From Dasyornis broadbenti (lineage: Eukaryota; Chordata; Aves; Passeriformes; Dasyornithidae): a stretch of DNA of 64,000 nucleotides. Positions 12,614 to 24,900 of this stretch are shown in pieces. Every line of letters starts with the position of its first letter. The stretch's first letter is position 1. The notes below the pieces were generated by a model. The model worked only from the letters and a program-made list of their open reading frames with translations. It was not told the origin of the DNA and made no database searches. The stretch spans positions 1,895,371-1,959,370 of the forward strand of contig VZRN01004407.1 in the NCBI GenBank assembly GCA_013397935.1, read 5' to 3'. A program made the position numbers and the translations under genes.

Positions 12614-13854
12614 CCATAAGCATGGTGCAGGGCACTGGGCTCTGTCTCCAGCTGTTGCGAGGCTTTGCTCCAGCAGGTGTCCCTGTGACACAGGACCTGG
12701 TGTTGGCTTCCTCATAGACATGCAGCCCCTGGGTGTCTTGTGGCATTTTCCCGTGTGTACACCCCAGCTGTAACATTGCAGAGGAAGCATTGCAGAGGAG
12801 CTGGGAGCAGTGTGTTTTTCGCCTTATAAACTCTACTTTCAGTAATTACCTCCAGGCTTGGAGCAACAAGGGCTCTTCACACTGCTTTCCCTGTACAGCC
12901 TAATAATAATAATTAATAAGAAAGCCTAAATCATCTGCCTGCAAAATATGTGCCATGATAACACATTTAACTGGAATGATAGTGCCTGGGGAATGCCTGT
13001 GTACAGAAGGGCACCCCACATGTCAGCTAGGATACAATTCCTATTCTCCTGTTTGGTAAGGAAAGCTGCTTGGAGAGGACCCTGCTGCTCTGGTTCCATA
13101 CAGGCCCTCTGTGCCTCACCCAACATAAGACAAATTACAAAATCCTGAATCCATTGAATTTTCTCATGATCTTCAAGTGTATTCCATCTAAATCAGACAG
13201 AACTGTAGTTGCTGAGTTCACAGTTTATACATGTACCCTAGTGTGTGTATGCTTGCTTCTTGCTTGGAGTATCTGCCTCCTTTTTAGCTGTGTTAGTCAC
13301 TAAGTGTGTTTCATCCGCCAAGCTGCAGCAAATAGAGCTCATGAAGTTGGGCACATCTCCAAGGTCAGGCTGCAAACATCAGGACCACACAGGCTAGATG
13401 GCTCTTCCTGGCCTCTGTTTCCTGCTATGTCAATTTAAGAACAGCAAGACCTGCCTTCCTGCGGGCTGGGAGGCTGGATTTGGGCACAGGCGGTGCATAA
13501 AGCAGGCTAAGATCGATGCTGCCTCTGGAACCACTCACTGATGGGATGCTACCTCAGTGAGTGTAAGCGATGGCATTGGAACCATAATGTACCAAGTTCT
13601 GGCTGCATCAAATTTGCTGTGAGTACCCCAAATACAGGGATCTGAGGAAATGGTAAGCAGTTTGTTCATAATAGATGTGATATGTTTATTGCTTTGGTGT
13701 TGAGGAAGAGATCTCATAGACAGGGAAACAAACTGGGAACAACAACAAAAACAACACAGGGAAAAGGAACCAGGAATGTAAGGCTAAATGCAGATCAACC
13801 CATCCATACAAGCTCATGGGGCTCAGCTGCTGTTATACTCATATGCCTAATGAT

Positions 13855-13890
13855 GTTGATTTATGCCAGCTGAAGTATTGGCCCAAGGTA
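13855..13890. repeat. Possible ancient CR1-like remnant
   Basis: The string TTATGCCAGCTGAAGTATTG followed by GCCCAAGG resembles the recurrent amniote motif with CAGCTGAGGATCTGGCCC, found in very old interspersed repeats. Only about 30 bp match, so this is a weak call made by eye. Confidence 0.25.
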
Positions 13891-14986
13891 CTGAAGAGTG
13901 CTAGGAAAAATAATGAAATGGAGACATTTAACCTAGTATTTTTTTCAAATAAGGTAAAGAATTTAATCTAACCACAGATGGATACTGACCCAATTTTGAC
14001 ATTCAGATTTTACACAAATAGACCATTGTTGAGAACCAACTATACTGAAGGGACCCCTCCTCGTCCCACTTCCCCTTCCTCCTTTGGGTTGATAACACGA
14101 AGTTTAATTTATTTATTTGGGAAGAACCATTTTAAGATCCCAGGATGAGAGGTTCCTATGTTTGCCAGGAGGCCTGGGGCCATGTGACCCAATGAAATGA
14201 GAAAATCCTTTAGCTGTCTGAGCTGCCATGCAGTATTCTCTATGAACTCTGACAAATACCCACAAAAGAAGTAAAAGGGAAGGTTTTGCTGTCTGTCTGA
14301 GGCACTTCACAGCCACTGGCAAACTGCAGCAATCACCAGCTCCTGTTTTATTGGTATTCAGGAGCTGTCACCATTCCCCCAGCCTCTGATGCTGGATACA
14401 ATCTGCCATTTAGCCACCACAGTGGAGCATGTTTCTCAAGCCATTACAGCGAGCTCTCAAGGCAAAGGGAGAGTCACTTCATGAATACTAACATAGCTCT
14501 GTCATATTGACCTGTCTGTGTTCCTGTAACCCAAGATGAAAAAAACCCTTACCCCTCCAGGCATCTATTCACTATGTCACGTTTTCTTTTTGAAAGCTTT
14601 TCAAGGTAAGACATCCAATTTACTGCCACTTCTTTCTCTGCAACCTGATAAGAACTGATAAAATTACCAGGCACAAAGACTCTCATGAAATATTCCTATT
14701 TCCCAGCACACACAGGAGTTATGCAAGAACAAACAATTCTCAGCAAAAGTGTCACATTGTGGGGGACATCACGATCGTTTGGGAAGCTATGAAAAAAGGA
14801 AAGCTGTATTTGATAAAACCCCCATACCTCATGTAATAAAGGACTCTACGGGAAGCTGGCCAAAGGCACCAGCACCTGATTCACAATGTTCTGTCAGTCT
14901 AAATTTAAGCAGATAGAGTATTTTTTCCTTCAAAGACATCAAAGCAATTGGCAAAGCACTAGCTGTCACAATAGTCCTAGGAAAAA

Positions 14987-15090
14987 TGCATTATCTCCAC
15001 CTTCACACAGAGGGAAACTGTGGTAATGAAAGGTTCAAGCTATCAAATAGTGAGTGTGTAAGGCATAAAGCTGGTATCCTGAATCTATCC
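14987..15090 (+). repeat. Possible MIR-like SINE remnant
   Basis: The order of blocks resembles a MIR core: ATTATCTCCACCTTCACACA, then GAGGGAAACTG, an AGGTT-like block, ATAGTGAGTGTG, and then CTGGTATCCTGAATCTA. The blocks are diverged and interrupted. MIR relics do survive in bird genomes at low density, but identity here is low and could be chance. Confidence 0.35.
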
Positions 15091-18000
15091 TCTTCTGCCC
15101 TCTGAAGTATTTTTTTTTCTTTTTTAACTCAGTTTTAAACAAAGTAACTCCTTCCATGCCTAGGGACTCTGAAAAAGTCTTTTCTTAGTGTGTCTACTTA
15201 CTTTGCTACTCAGAAGCTGGAAACATTAAATGTGCTGCAAAGCACAATATGGAAGGCAAGACATTTCCCATGCTCACTTGCAGTGGGCACAAACAATGGT
15301 TGAAGGGATACACATTTTAGACAAAGTGTTGGATTTGGATTTTCTTTTTTTTTTTTTACTAAAAATTAAGTAAAATTCTGGATGCTTTCATCAAGTTAGT
15401 CATCACATTCAAAGGACTGTGATGCTGAAACCTGGGATACCTGCATTTCCTTCTCACATGGTCCTCACAGCCCAAAGCCGGGGCTCTGTTGTGAAGCTGA
15501 CTCCAGGAGGGTCATTTCAAAGAAACTCCATTTTTCCTTTGACTGTGGGGGTGATTTGTGACCCCAGAGCTCCGCATGCCTACAAAAGGTCACAGGTGAA
15601 AGCTGGCAGAACAGTCTAGGTCAGCTTAGCACCCCTGGAGCTGGTAATTGGCCTGAGTGGAGCTGGTGCTCCACCTGGGCTCCATCAGCCCAGAAACACA
15701 GTTCCAGGCTGACTGGAATGTTTATTAACCCTTATGAGCTTTCTACTCACCCAATGCCTTACAGCTTTGGTTTAATTATAATGCCATACTCATAAGCCAT
15801 AATATATGCTGGATTCTGAAGGTCTTTTTAGCACAGGGAATATTGTTCATATGGTTTTGCTGCTGGAGTTGCATGGAAAGCATGCCTGAAAATAGGATGC
15901 ATTGGCAATGTTAATTTTTGGTTTTCCCATGACAGGTTAGGATTTGATATTAGTTTTCCTGCAGACATATAACTAATTTTACACACACTGCTTTAAATCA
16001 TCTTGGTTAAGACAAAAGACAGGCTTTAAACTGAGCCCAACTTCAAGTACGGCTTCTGGCAAAACCTGCTTGCCCTAGTTATGTAGGTTGACTCAGGTTT
16101 GACCACTCCTGAGCAGTTTGATCATCACTGCAAAACAAAAAAAAACCAAAAAACCCCAAAAACAACAACAACAAAAAAAAAGAGCAGTTATGAAATCTGA
16201 ATAATTTCTTCAAAGTTTGGATATGGGACCCTTATTCAGATCCATCTCTAATTCCTGGATGTGCTTGATACATCCTCACACTGAAATATATGGCAAACAC
16301 TAAATGAATTTTGGAACTCTTTAAATCTTGACAGCAAGCAAAGAGAGAAGTCATGTTTTTAAAAAGGAGAAGATGGACATCAGTTTGTGTTGGAACTGCT
16401 CTCCTAAGCAAGCCTGGTGTGACTTTCCAAAGGCATCCTCCTGTTTCCAGGCAACCGGGGCTGCGCTCCTGCCTCTTAAATTGTAACCGTCATTGCACTT
16501 TGCTTATTAATTCTTCAGTAAATGGAGGAAAGTTTCCATTCCCTTTGATGGCTAATGTACTTTATGGTTCATGAAACAGCCCTGGATTTGGTAGTTTCTA
16601 TTTAGAAGCAGCTCAGACCTAAGTGAAAGACCCATTCAGGACTTGGAGGTCGTAGGAGGATAACAAAGTTCTGCCTGCTGCAACTATGAGAGCTGGGAAA
16701 ACATTTTCAGATTTTTTTTTTTTCCATGAAGAAAAATACACATCCAAGTATTTGGATTGACTGAACAGCTTTGCTAATATTTAATCAGATGGCTTCTGGA
16801 AGAAACTCTCTGGAAAAAAACTCACACCACTTTGAAATGAAGACATTTGGTTTGATGCCTCCAAGATGAGAGGTTTAATTCTTTTTCTGTCTTAAAGGAT
16901 TTCTTACTTTGAAGGTAGCAGAAATTTTAGCTTAAATTTGGCAATGATTTAATTTGAAGAAAATGTTTAATTCACTATGAAATGTTTATACATACATGTA
17001 TTATTTCATAATAATTTAAAGCCAGCAAGAGAGACCTTTGGGTCTTACACAAATCCCTATCATTTCCATGCTGGAAATTCTTCTATTTTTATTTTAGGCA
17101 ATTAACTTTTGCTTTCTTCTCACGACAACACCATTGTCCTGTATGAAATAAGGTAATTCAAATAAAGAAGCACCATTATTTTGTGGAAGGGAAGAAAGAA
17201 GACCAACTACATTTGGAACAGATGCCCAGATGCCGCATTTCTATGATCTATTAAAGTATTTTCAGTTTTGCAATAGAGCAGCTAAGAGCTAAGCGACTTC
17301 ATTACAGCCCAGCATTATGAGTAACTGGAATAAGGACCCAGTCTCCAGAGAACCCTTTGGTACCTATAAGGTGTTGTGCAAAACTTACTTACCTTAGAAA
17401 TCACCTGTTCTTATTTATCAGGATGCATAAAGACTTCAATTTTTATTGCAATTTGAGAACAATGCAGAATGTTTTACAATCCAAACTAAAACTGCATATT
17501 TGGTCTAGCTTCTTATAATCACAGCTCCTTTGAGCTTTATAATATTAAATGATCTTGATTTTTTGGGATGGGAACAGGGTACAAACCACACTGTGCACAG
17601 AGATTTTTTGATGGTTTTCTAACCTTGGAATGACTGAGAGCTACAGAAAGAAGTGACACAAAAACTGAGGGCAGGCAAATATATTTTAAATTCCATGTCT
17701 CAGCTGGCTCCACCTCTTGCTCACAAGCAAAGAAGATTCAAGGAAGACGCTGAGAAGGGGCAGCTCAGGACAGCACAAAGTCTGCTAATTGATGATACCA
17801 GTTCTCAGCAGACTTTAAATCCATGGAGAGAGAAATGTAAATAGACTAATAAAGAATAAATGTAGAATCGAGTAATCATCTGGTGTCAATCAGAGTATTC
17901 CTACTGAAGCAGAGTACATACACGGCTTATGCCTTGCAAAATATCTGAAGTGGAAACATAGTCTCAAACAAGGAGCAGCATGCTCTGAGATAGAGAACGT

Positions 18001-18912
18001 TTGCTGAAGAGATTTACAGCCGGAAAAGACATTCTGTTTTAATCTAATACAAAGATTCAGTTAAGCCATTTTTCAGTGACAATTCAGTTTGATAATTACT
18101 GAGCTGTGCTTTGCACATGCTTACATGAAAAATAAAATAAAAGCTAATTTTAGAGTCCTCAATCAAGCCTGCAGTTAGTCCTAAATCTTGATGAGCGGCT
18201 CCAGTTATTATCTTCTATTTTTAAAATATTTTGATTGATTTTCCTGTTCTAAAGAACTAAACTGTAAATCATTTCTGCTGGTTCCAAAGCTGCTTCTTTT
18301 AATCAGTAAGAAAAAAATTAGCTCTGATACAAAGAGAGAAAAAAAAATTACTGAGTAAAACCAAGTTGTCCCAGTTACTGGAAATTTCTGCCTAGAGAAA
18401 GCACTCTCCATTGTCAAATTGCTCAATATGAATATTTTTTCTGAAATAATGCTACTTCACTCATATCTGTTTTGGCTATTGCATCTGTCATAGTAACAGC
18501 TGGCAGCCTTGCTCAGCAAGGCACAAGGAGCTGGTCCCAAAGCACATCTCATGGCCAGCACATGGGTATGAGCCTGGGACCTGCAGAACAGTCCTCTGCA
18601 GTACTGAGCACCCCGGCAGAACCGGGCTTGTCCTGTGCAGTAACTGTGGGACTGCTGTGCCCTGCTGAGAACACCCCCAATGAACACTGACCCACCCACA
18701 GGCAGGAGCAAACACATCAGGAAATACTTTAATATTCGTTGTTGAAGTCTCTGTTTGGTTCCTCAGTGGAAAACACGTAACAAAGAGGGTGCTCAATGCC
18801 TGAATGACCTTGGCCACAGGTGTGATGGGAGATAGACACAGCCCCAGTGGGAAGCAGGTGGTGCTCCCCAGCTGGGCGAGCAGAGAGGCACTCACCAGAC
18901 TGGCTCTGGCTG

Positions 18913-18956
18913 CTCCTCAACACACACATTTTGTCTCCTCAAAACACACATTTTGT
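18913..18956. repeat. 22-bp tandem duplication
   Basis: Two adjacent 22-bp copies, 18913-18934 and 18935-18956, each contain ACACACATTTTGT and differ at one position (C to A). The single mismatch suggests a fairly young duplication. Confidence 0.85.
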
Positions 18957-21900
18957 CACCAGTCTCTGTCAACACCCACTAGCACAGCTCACGGCCTTTG
19001 CTATTTTGTTATTCTAGCCTATATAACAAGTTGTTTGCAGGAGAAAGGTAAAGATTACTAAATCAGGCCATCCTTAATGCTAATGCCTCTGTGGAGTGTT
19101 ACAGAAGGTTTGCCTGTCACCCTGCAATCAGACACTTTCCGGGAGGATGAAGGAGGCTTCAGCCTCTTGCTTGCTCTGTTGTGGTAAACATGGTCCTGGT
19201 ACAGCCCAGTGCTTGTGGCAGGAGAGACCAAAGGAAAAAATACATAAATCACTGATCACTGGGCTTTCCCCTGTCCCAAGAGGGCACCTCGGCCATCTGC
19301 CATGGCAGGGGCAGTGCCCCGGTCATACACATCACTCCCACATTTACCATGGCATGGAGGCTCCCCTAGCCTTATCTTACCAGAAGATGATAGATTTTGG
19401 CTCTATATTTTGTAGCAAGTCCTAAAGGCACAGAAATCTTTAGCTGCCTATCATCACTAGAAAACTTAAGTGTCCTTAGAGTGTTTGGGGCAGGAAGGAA
19501 AGAATCACAAAAAAACCCCACAAAACTGAACCCCATTAAACTGAAGCACTGAAGCTAGTTTTCATCTCATTTTGAGATTTTCACTTGGGCTATTTCAATT
19601 TGTAAACCTCCAATTTTTTTAAAAAAGTACCAATGACTCCACATTTCTTTTTCTCTGTGTCAGCTGAATGCCTGACAGATGTTAAACATTATTTGCTTTT
19701 TGGCTTTCTACTTTGCCTAGTTTATTCCAAACTATGAAACCTCAACGACATAAAACATCATAAAAACAAACAGCACCAGTAGCAAACCTGTCATTCTCAA
19801 GAAGAACATTCACCTCATTAAACTACAGAATTTCCAAAACCACTGAAATGCAATTTTTATACAAAGAGCAGGACCTTCTCCATTAATGAAAAGGGATGTG
19901 GAGAACCATCTTTCCTAGATCATTAATGTCAGTCAATATGCCATGGATTTGCATCAGTGACAACGAGGAAAGACATGACCTCTTCTCAGGAAAATCTGAT
20001 CGGTGCAAGAACACAGTTCTGGGACACTCGCACCTCCTGCAGCAAATCAGGTTATGCACTGTTGGAACTTGTAACCAGCATGGTCACAGCAAGGGTGACA
20101 GGGTTTTGCAGGACTGATCACAGGAACAGAGGCACATTAGCATTTCCATGTGTTGGACCATTATTTGCTCTTAGTCTCAGAAAATGGGGATACAGGAGTA
20201 ATGTGCACAAGTTAACTAGAGGGAAGCAGTAGGAGAGAAGCTGCACTTGACATCTCTTCCTCTAGTTAAACTGCACAGCTGTGAATTGATAACAAAGTCC
20301 TTAAAATTAAAGAGCAGCTGGATTTGGTTCTGGAACAATCCCCCTACCCAACAGCATTCCACTCCATCACTTTGCTTGTAAGTATGAGGTAGATAAAAAA
20401 ACCCAGACAAATCCTGGGACTAAATGCAGAGGGGAAGAGCTGTCTGGCTTACATCAATGGATGGAGAGCCATCTGAGGAAACAGCTTCTTTTCCTTGGAG
20501 TTCAGTGTGGTTTTGCAATCTGTTAGTGCACCTGCATGTGCCAAAATGCTCTGTTAATGTTACTCCAGACAGGATACACATTGCCTGAAACATTAAGCCT
20601 CGTGCAAGATTACTGTCCTACGTGCTTATGCTTGAGCCAGAGAGGAAGAGAACGATACTCTTTGGGTGGCAGCATCCAAAATGAGCTCGTCAGGCTCACC
20701 ATAACAAGCACATATACCTGTTGAGGATTGGCTACTGTCATTAAAATTGCAGGCATGCTCTGGGTTCATCCTTAACTGCTTGTTGCTTCCTGATGATTCC
20801 TTGTGTAAGACAAGCTCCAATCCGTATTGCAGCGTGAATCATAATTCACGGTGCAGTTTATCCTCTGAGGTTTGCTTTTTAAATTCCACACATCCTTGTT
20901 TTTACCCTCTCCTAGAGGTTTAAGGCCTTTTCATTCCTTAGGGTTAAAGATGAATGTTTGAACTCCCAAACTCATTGCACATATTATTAGTTCAACAGTA
21001 ATAAATGAAATATAGCTTATTTTACCTATTCAGAGATTTAAATTCAATCTGCTTCCTTCATAAGATAAGCTGAGCAAAAAGCCAAGGAACAGCCATTGAA
21101 AAATACCTTAATTTGTGATAATGTGAAAAATAGAATGAGCTGTAGAAGCTGTGTCTGGAAGTTCCCTGGGACTAGCAACATATGGCATTGCGTCCCTCCC
21201 AAAATGCTAAGTAGTGAGGCTGAGGACCATGTGTTTTTCCCTGCATACAACAGATCACCTCCTTAGTCCTGGAACCAGAAAATGACTTGAGAAACCACTA
21301 TCAATTAACAATTATATCTGAGAGTCTCAGATCCTTGACCTGAAGTAGTAAATAACATTTAAAAAGCCATCTTTGTGTCAATTACCGCATGATAACACGA
21401 GGACAGCCTGCATACATTGTATTTACCTTTCTCTTGAGGAGTAGGGCACTAGCTCTTGCTGAAGTTGCCTGTGTTCCTACATGTTGCAGACTTGTTCAAG
21501 GTTAGGTTTCATCTCCTACTGCTGGCACGATCTCTCCCTGTCGCTGTTGGTTCTGTTTCCACCTCCTCTCTCGCTCTAACTGCAGCCTCTTACACTCTGA
21601 CACCAGAGACTCAGCTTTCTCACCTACCACTGTATTTTTCTACTCCCTTTTCTAGAAATTAGGAGGATGATGTTGAACCATGCTGGCCTTTGGCTCTGAA
21701 GCAAGATTTGTCCCATTTAGTGCCTTACAGTGACTCTCTGGTGTTGTTTGGGAGCAGTCTTCTGACTCCCACAGGAACTTTCCCTTGTTATTTGCTGCAT
21801 CTTTCCTGTCCCCTCAGTGTGCAGTGGGGGGAAACCTGGAAGAGTTACTTCCACCTGGGCAAACATGTAGCTTTCTGGGCAAGACTGAAGACACCACAAG

Positions 21901-24900
21901 TCTGTGAAAAGTCATGAGCTAAGCACTGAGGGCCTGCTTTATTGAGAATGCATAGACTCTCTCTCTTGGTCCTTTACTGTCCCCACATTTTGCCACATTC
22001 CAAGGAAGAGAATTCCCTCTATATCAAAAGTTCCCATGTGACAATTACGTGGCTGTCCCATCCCTTATGCAATGATAGAAAGGTTGCCTCTGGTCACCTC
22101 ATGTCCTTTACCTGGCCCCACGTCCCTGGTGACTCAGTGTGCAAAGAGAAGGGCACATTCCTGCAGCTCTCTTCCTTTGAAGCCAGCACGTGGGTACAGG
22201 GGGAAGCCCACCCAGCCAAAGAGCCTTTCCCCGCTGCCACAACCACACATGTTACTTCTCGAGTCACAGACAAGTGAAAAGAGGACAATGACCCCAACTC
22301 TTTCTGAGGCCTGACTGCAATACATGGTTTGTCTGAGGGTGAAGAGGACCCTCAAGGTTTGGGACAGGTCTCAGGCCACCTGATAGGTGTGTGAGAAAAG
22401 AGTCTAATACCATTCAGTGAAGTAAAAATGCAGAGGAGAAAGAGCAAACAACTTTACTCTGGACCTCCACGATGTGCACCCATAACTGTAATTAAAGGCA
22501 GCAGCTGATGCCTTCTGCCCACTCATCTTCTAACAGCAACTCTCCCCAAAACCACGCACAGTCCTGCTGCCTTGGAGCAGGGCTTGCAGCCCAGATGGCT
22601 GCTCTGCTCCCAGCTTCAGGGAAGTGCCAAACCCATGTTTGACTCAGCCCTGTCAATTTACATTAAACACCTCAAAAGGAATGTGGTTAATGGTGAAAAA
22701 ACTAAAAAGGCCAAAAAACAACTGAGAGTGCAAATGAGAGCAAGAATACAACAAGAGAAGCAGAGTTGAAACAGAACAGACAGAAATGGAGAGGAAGGAA
22801 GTAACAGCCAGGACACCTGACCAGAGTGCCAACAGGCAAGGGAGGGATGGCATCTGCCACATGGGTAGCAGCAACACTTCCAGCTCCCACAAGTGAAGAG
22901 GGTAGCTGACATACATGTCCAGGAGCTGGGTGAGGAACTCATCTACACGAATTACTTTCTTCCTCCGCAATTCTCTTCCAATTTTCGAGTGTGCGCAGAG
23001 CTCTGTTACTGCACACTGGTAATATCCCCACATATCCTTCCTCATCCAATGTCTGCTTAGCCTCACCACCTCTAGGCCACAATCTATTGACTTGATGTGG
23101 GGTCAGGTCTTGCAGCTCTCTGCAATTGATGAGCTCCATTCAGCTGCATAAATTGAGCTAAGGATTTTGCCTTTATATGCATAAGTAGTCCAGCAAACCA
23201 GTTCCCTGTTCTAGTCTGAGGATTAGGGTTCGTATGGTCAGCATCTGGGACTACACACAGCATAAAAAATCTACCACCAATTGCAAGAAGTACTGAGGAA
23301 GAGTGCTATACCATGATCAAGGGTGTGTAAGAAGGGCAGAATATGCCTGCTAACACAGGAATGGTTACAAGACATTATGCTCCTGCTCTGGTCAGTTTAC
23401 ATTTTGCATAGTTGGTGAAATTCCTACCTTTCAAGGAATAATAAATTTTTTGCTGAGTTTTCTCAAGTTCAGCCATTATTTTACAGTGCTCTGAGGTGTG
23501 TATGTGACAATAATCACCATCTATGACAATAAAACGTAACATTTCTTATTAAGCATTGCAGTGAAGTGAGTGTAAGGGAGGTAATAAATATGATATACAT
23601 ATGCGGAGTAAAAACAGAAACCAGGAAAAGCAAGGGGAGGGAAAACATAGCTCCAGAGACTTAGTTTTGAAAGCTTACTTACTCTCTGCCTCTGAGACAC
23701 TGGGATTTGTTTGGGTACCCCTCTGTGCTGTGCCAAGCTCAGTTAAAACAGATCCCATTCATTTCTGTCTATGCGTTACTCCTGATCCCTAGGCAGTTTT
23801 TCAACAAGGCACACAGTTCACTAACAAACTTGACTCTGCAGGGCATTTGAAAACCTACCCACTGTATAACAAATAGCTGTCCTGCTCTCAGAAAGCCCAA
23901 ACAGGCCTGTGATTGCAATTGTTATACAATTACTGTGATTGCAGTTTTGCTGGACATTTTGCTGAAATGTCACTGATAATCAGTGAAGAACAGAACTGAC
24001 TTTTCACAAGTGTCAGTATCATCCATTTAGGACTTACAGTCTGTCTCTATCAACAAGGCAGGTAATGTTCTGTGCTCGTATTCTGCCACCTGTGGTATTT
24101 ATTCATTCCCAGTCTGAACCAGAAAGACAAATCTGTTCCAACAATGCTGTAGAGAAACCAAATCTTGAAGGAAGAAATAGCCTGGCTGTAGGCCAGACTC
24201 CTCTAATTAGCACATACAGAGCACACACTAAAAAAGCCACCTAATTAGACACACAGCCAAACTAAAGCTCACACAGCTCAACACCACACAAAAACTCCAT
24301 CTTTCTCTGCTTACACTCAGCACATTCATAAAAGATGCAAAATACATTCAATTTCAAAATATAAGTGAAATATCTCTGTAAGTGGGATAGACATTTGAAA
24401 GATGTGTATAGAAGAAGAGAGATGGGTTTGTCACAACTTTGGGAGTCTCTCTTTAGCGAGCACTTTGCAAAATGTCTCTGCATGTTTGGCAGCTCTTCTA
24501 CTCGAGGGGTGGGGTGAAAACATACAGTCCCTGGTGGTCCACCTGCTTCCTTTTAGGTACTGCTGCCTCGGGCTCTGGGATTGGTAATTTCGTTATGCAG
24601 TCAGCACCAGTAGATGCCTGTTTCATGGTTTTCTCCTTCATGACTGGTGATTTGTACCTGTCAACATAATAGCATCAGCAGGTGCAGCCACAGTGGGTGC
24701 CAAACGGAACCTGGAACTGTGACAATGATTCCAGCAGCTCATTTCAGGGACTCGATGGTCTCATTTTTTCTCAATGCTCTGAAAAATGCGCCCTGTTCCC
24801 AAACTGAACAGATCTGCTGTTGTGGAAGTTTTTGTGCACTCAGCATGAGACTTATAAGTATACAATTCTTCTTTGACCATCAATAACCCTGCTATGGGTT

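Larger units (their letters stand above)
10081..18900. other. Non-coding stretch
   Basis: No gene is recognised on either strand. All frames are short and without recognisable motifs. The listed palindrome, tandem duplication and possible MIR/CR1-like remnants are the only structure noted. Short A-rich and T-rich patches (about 16135-16181 and 16711-16723) are simple sequence. Confidence 0.55.

Noticed and set aside
18488..18895. Minus-strand ORF of 135 codons, cysteine-rich
   Set aside because: It lies in a GC-richer patch where stops are rarer. Several overlapping frames on both strands are equally open.
23907..23943. CTGTGATTGCA repeated with a 26-bp period
   Set aside because: Only 11 bp are shared, so it is too little to call a tandem repeat.
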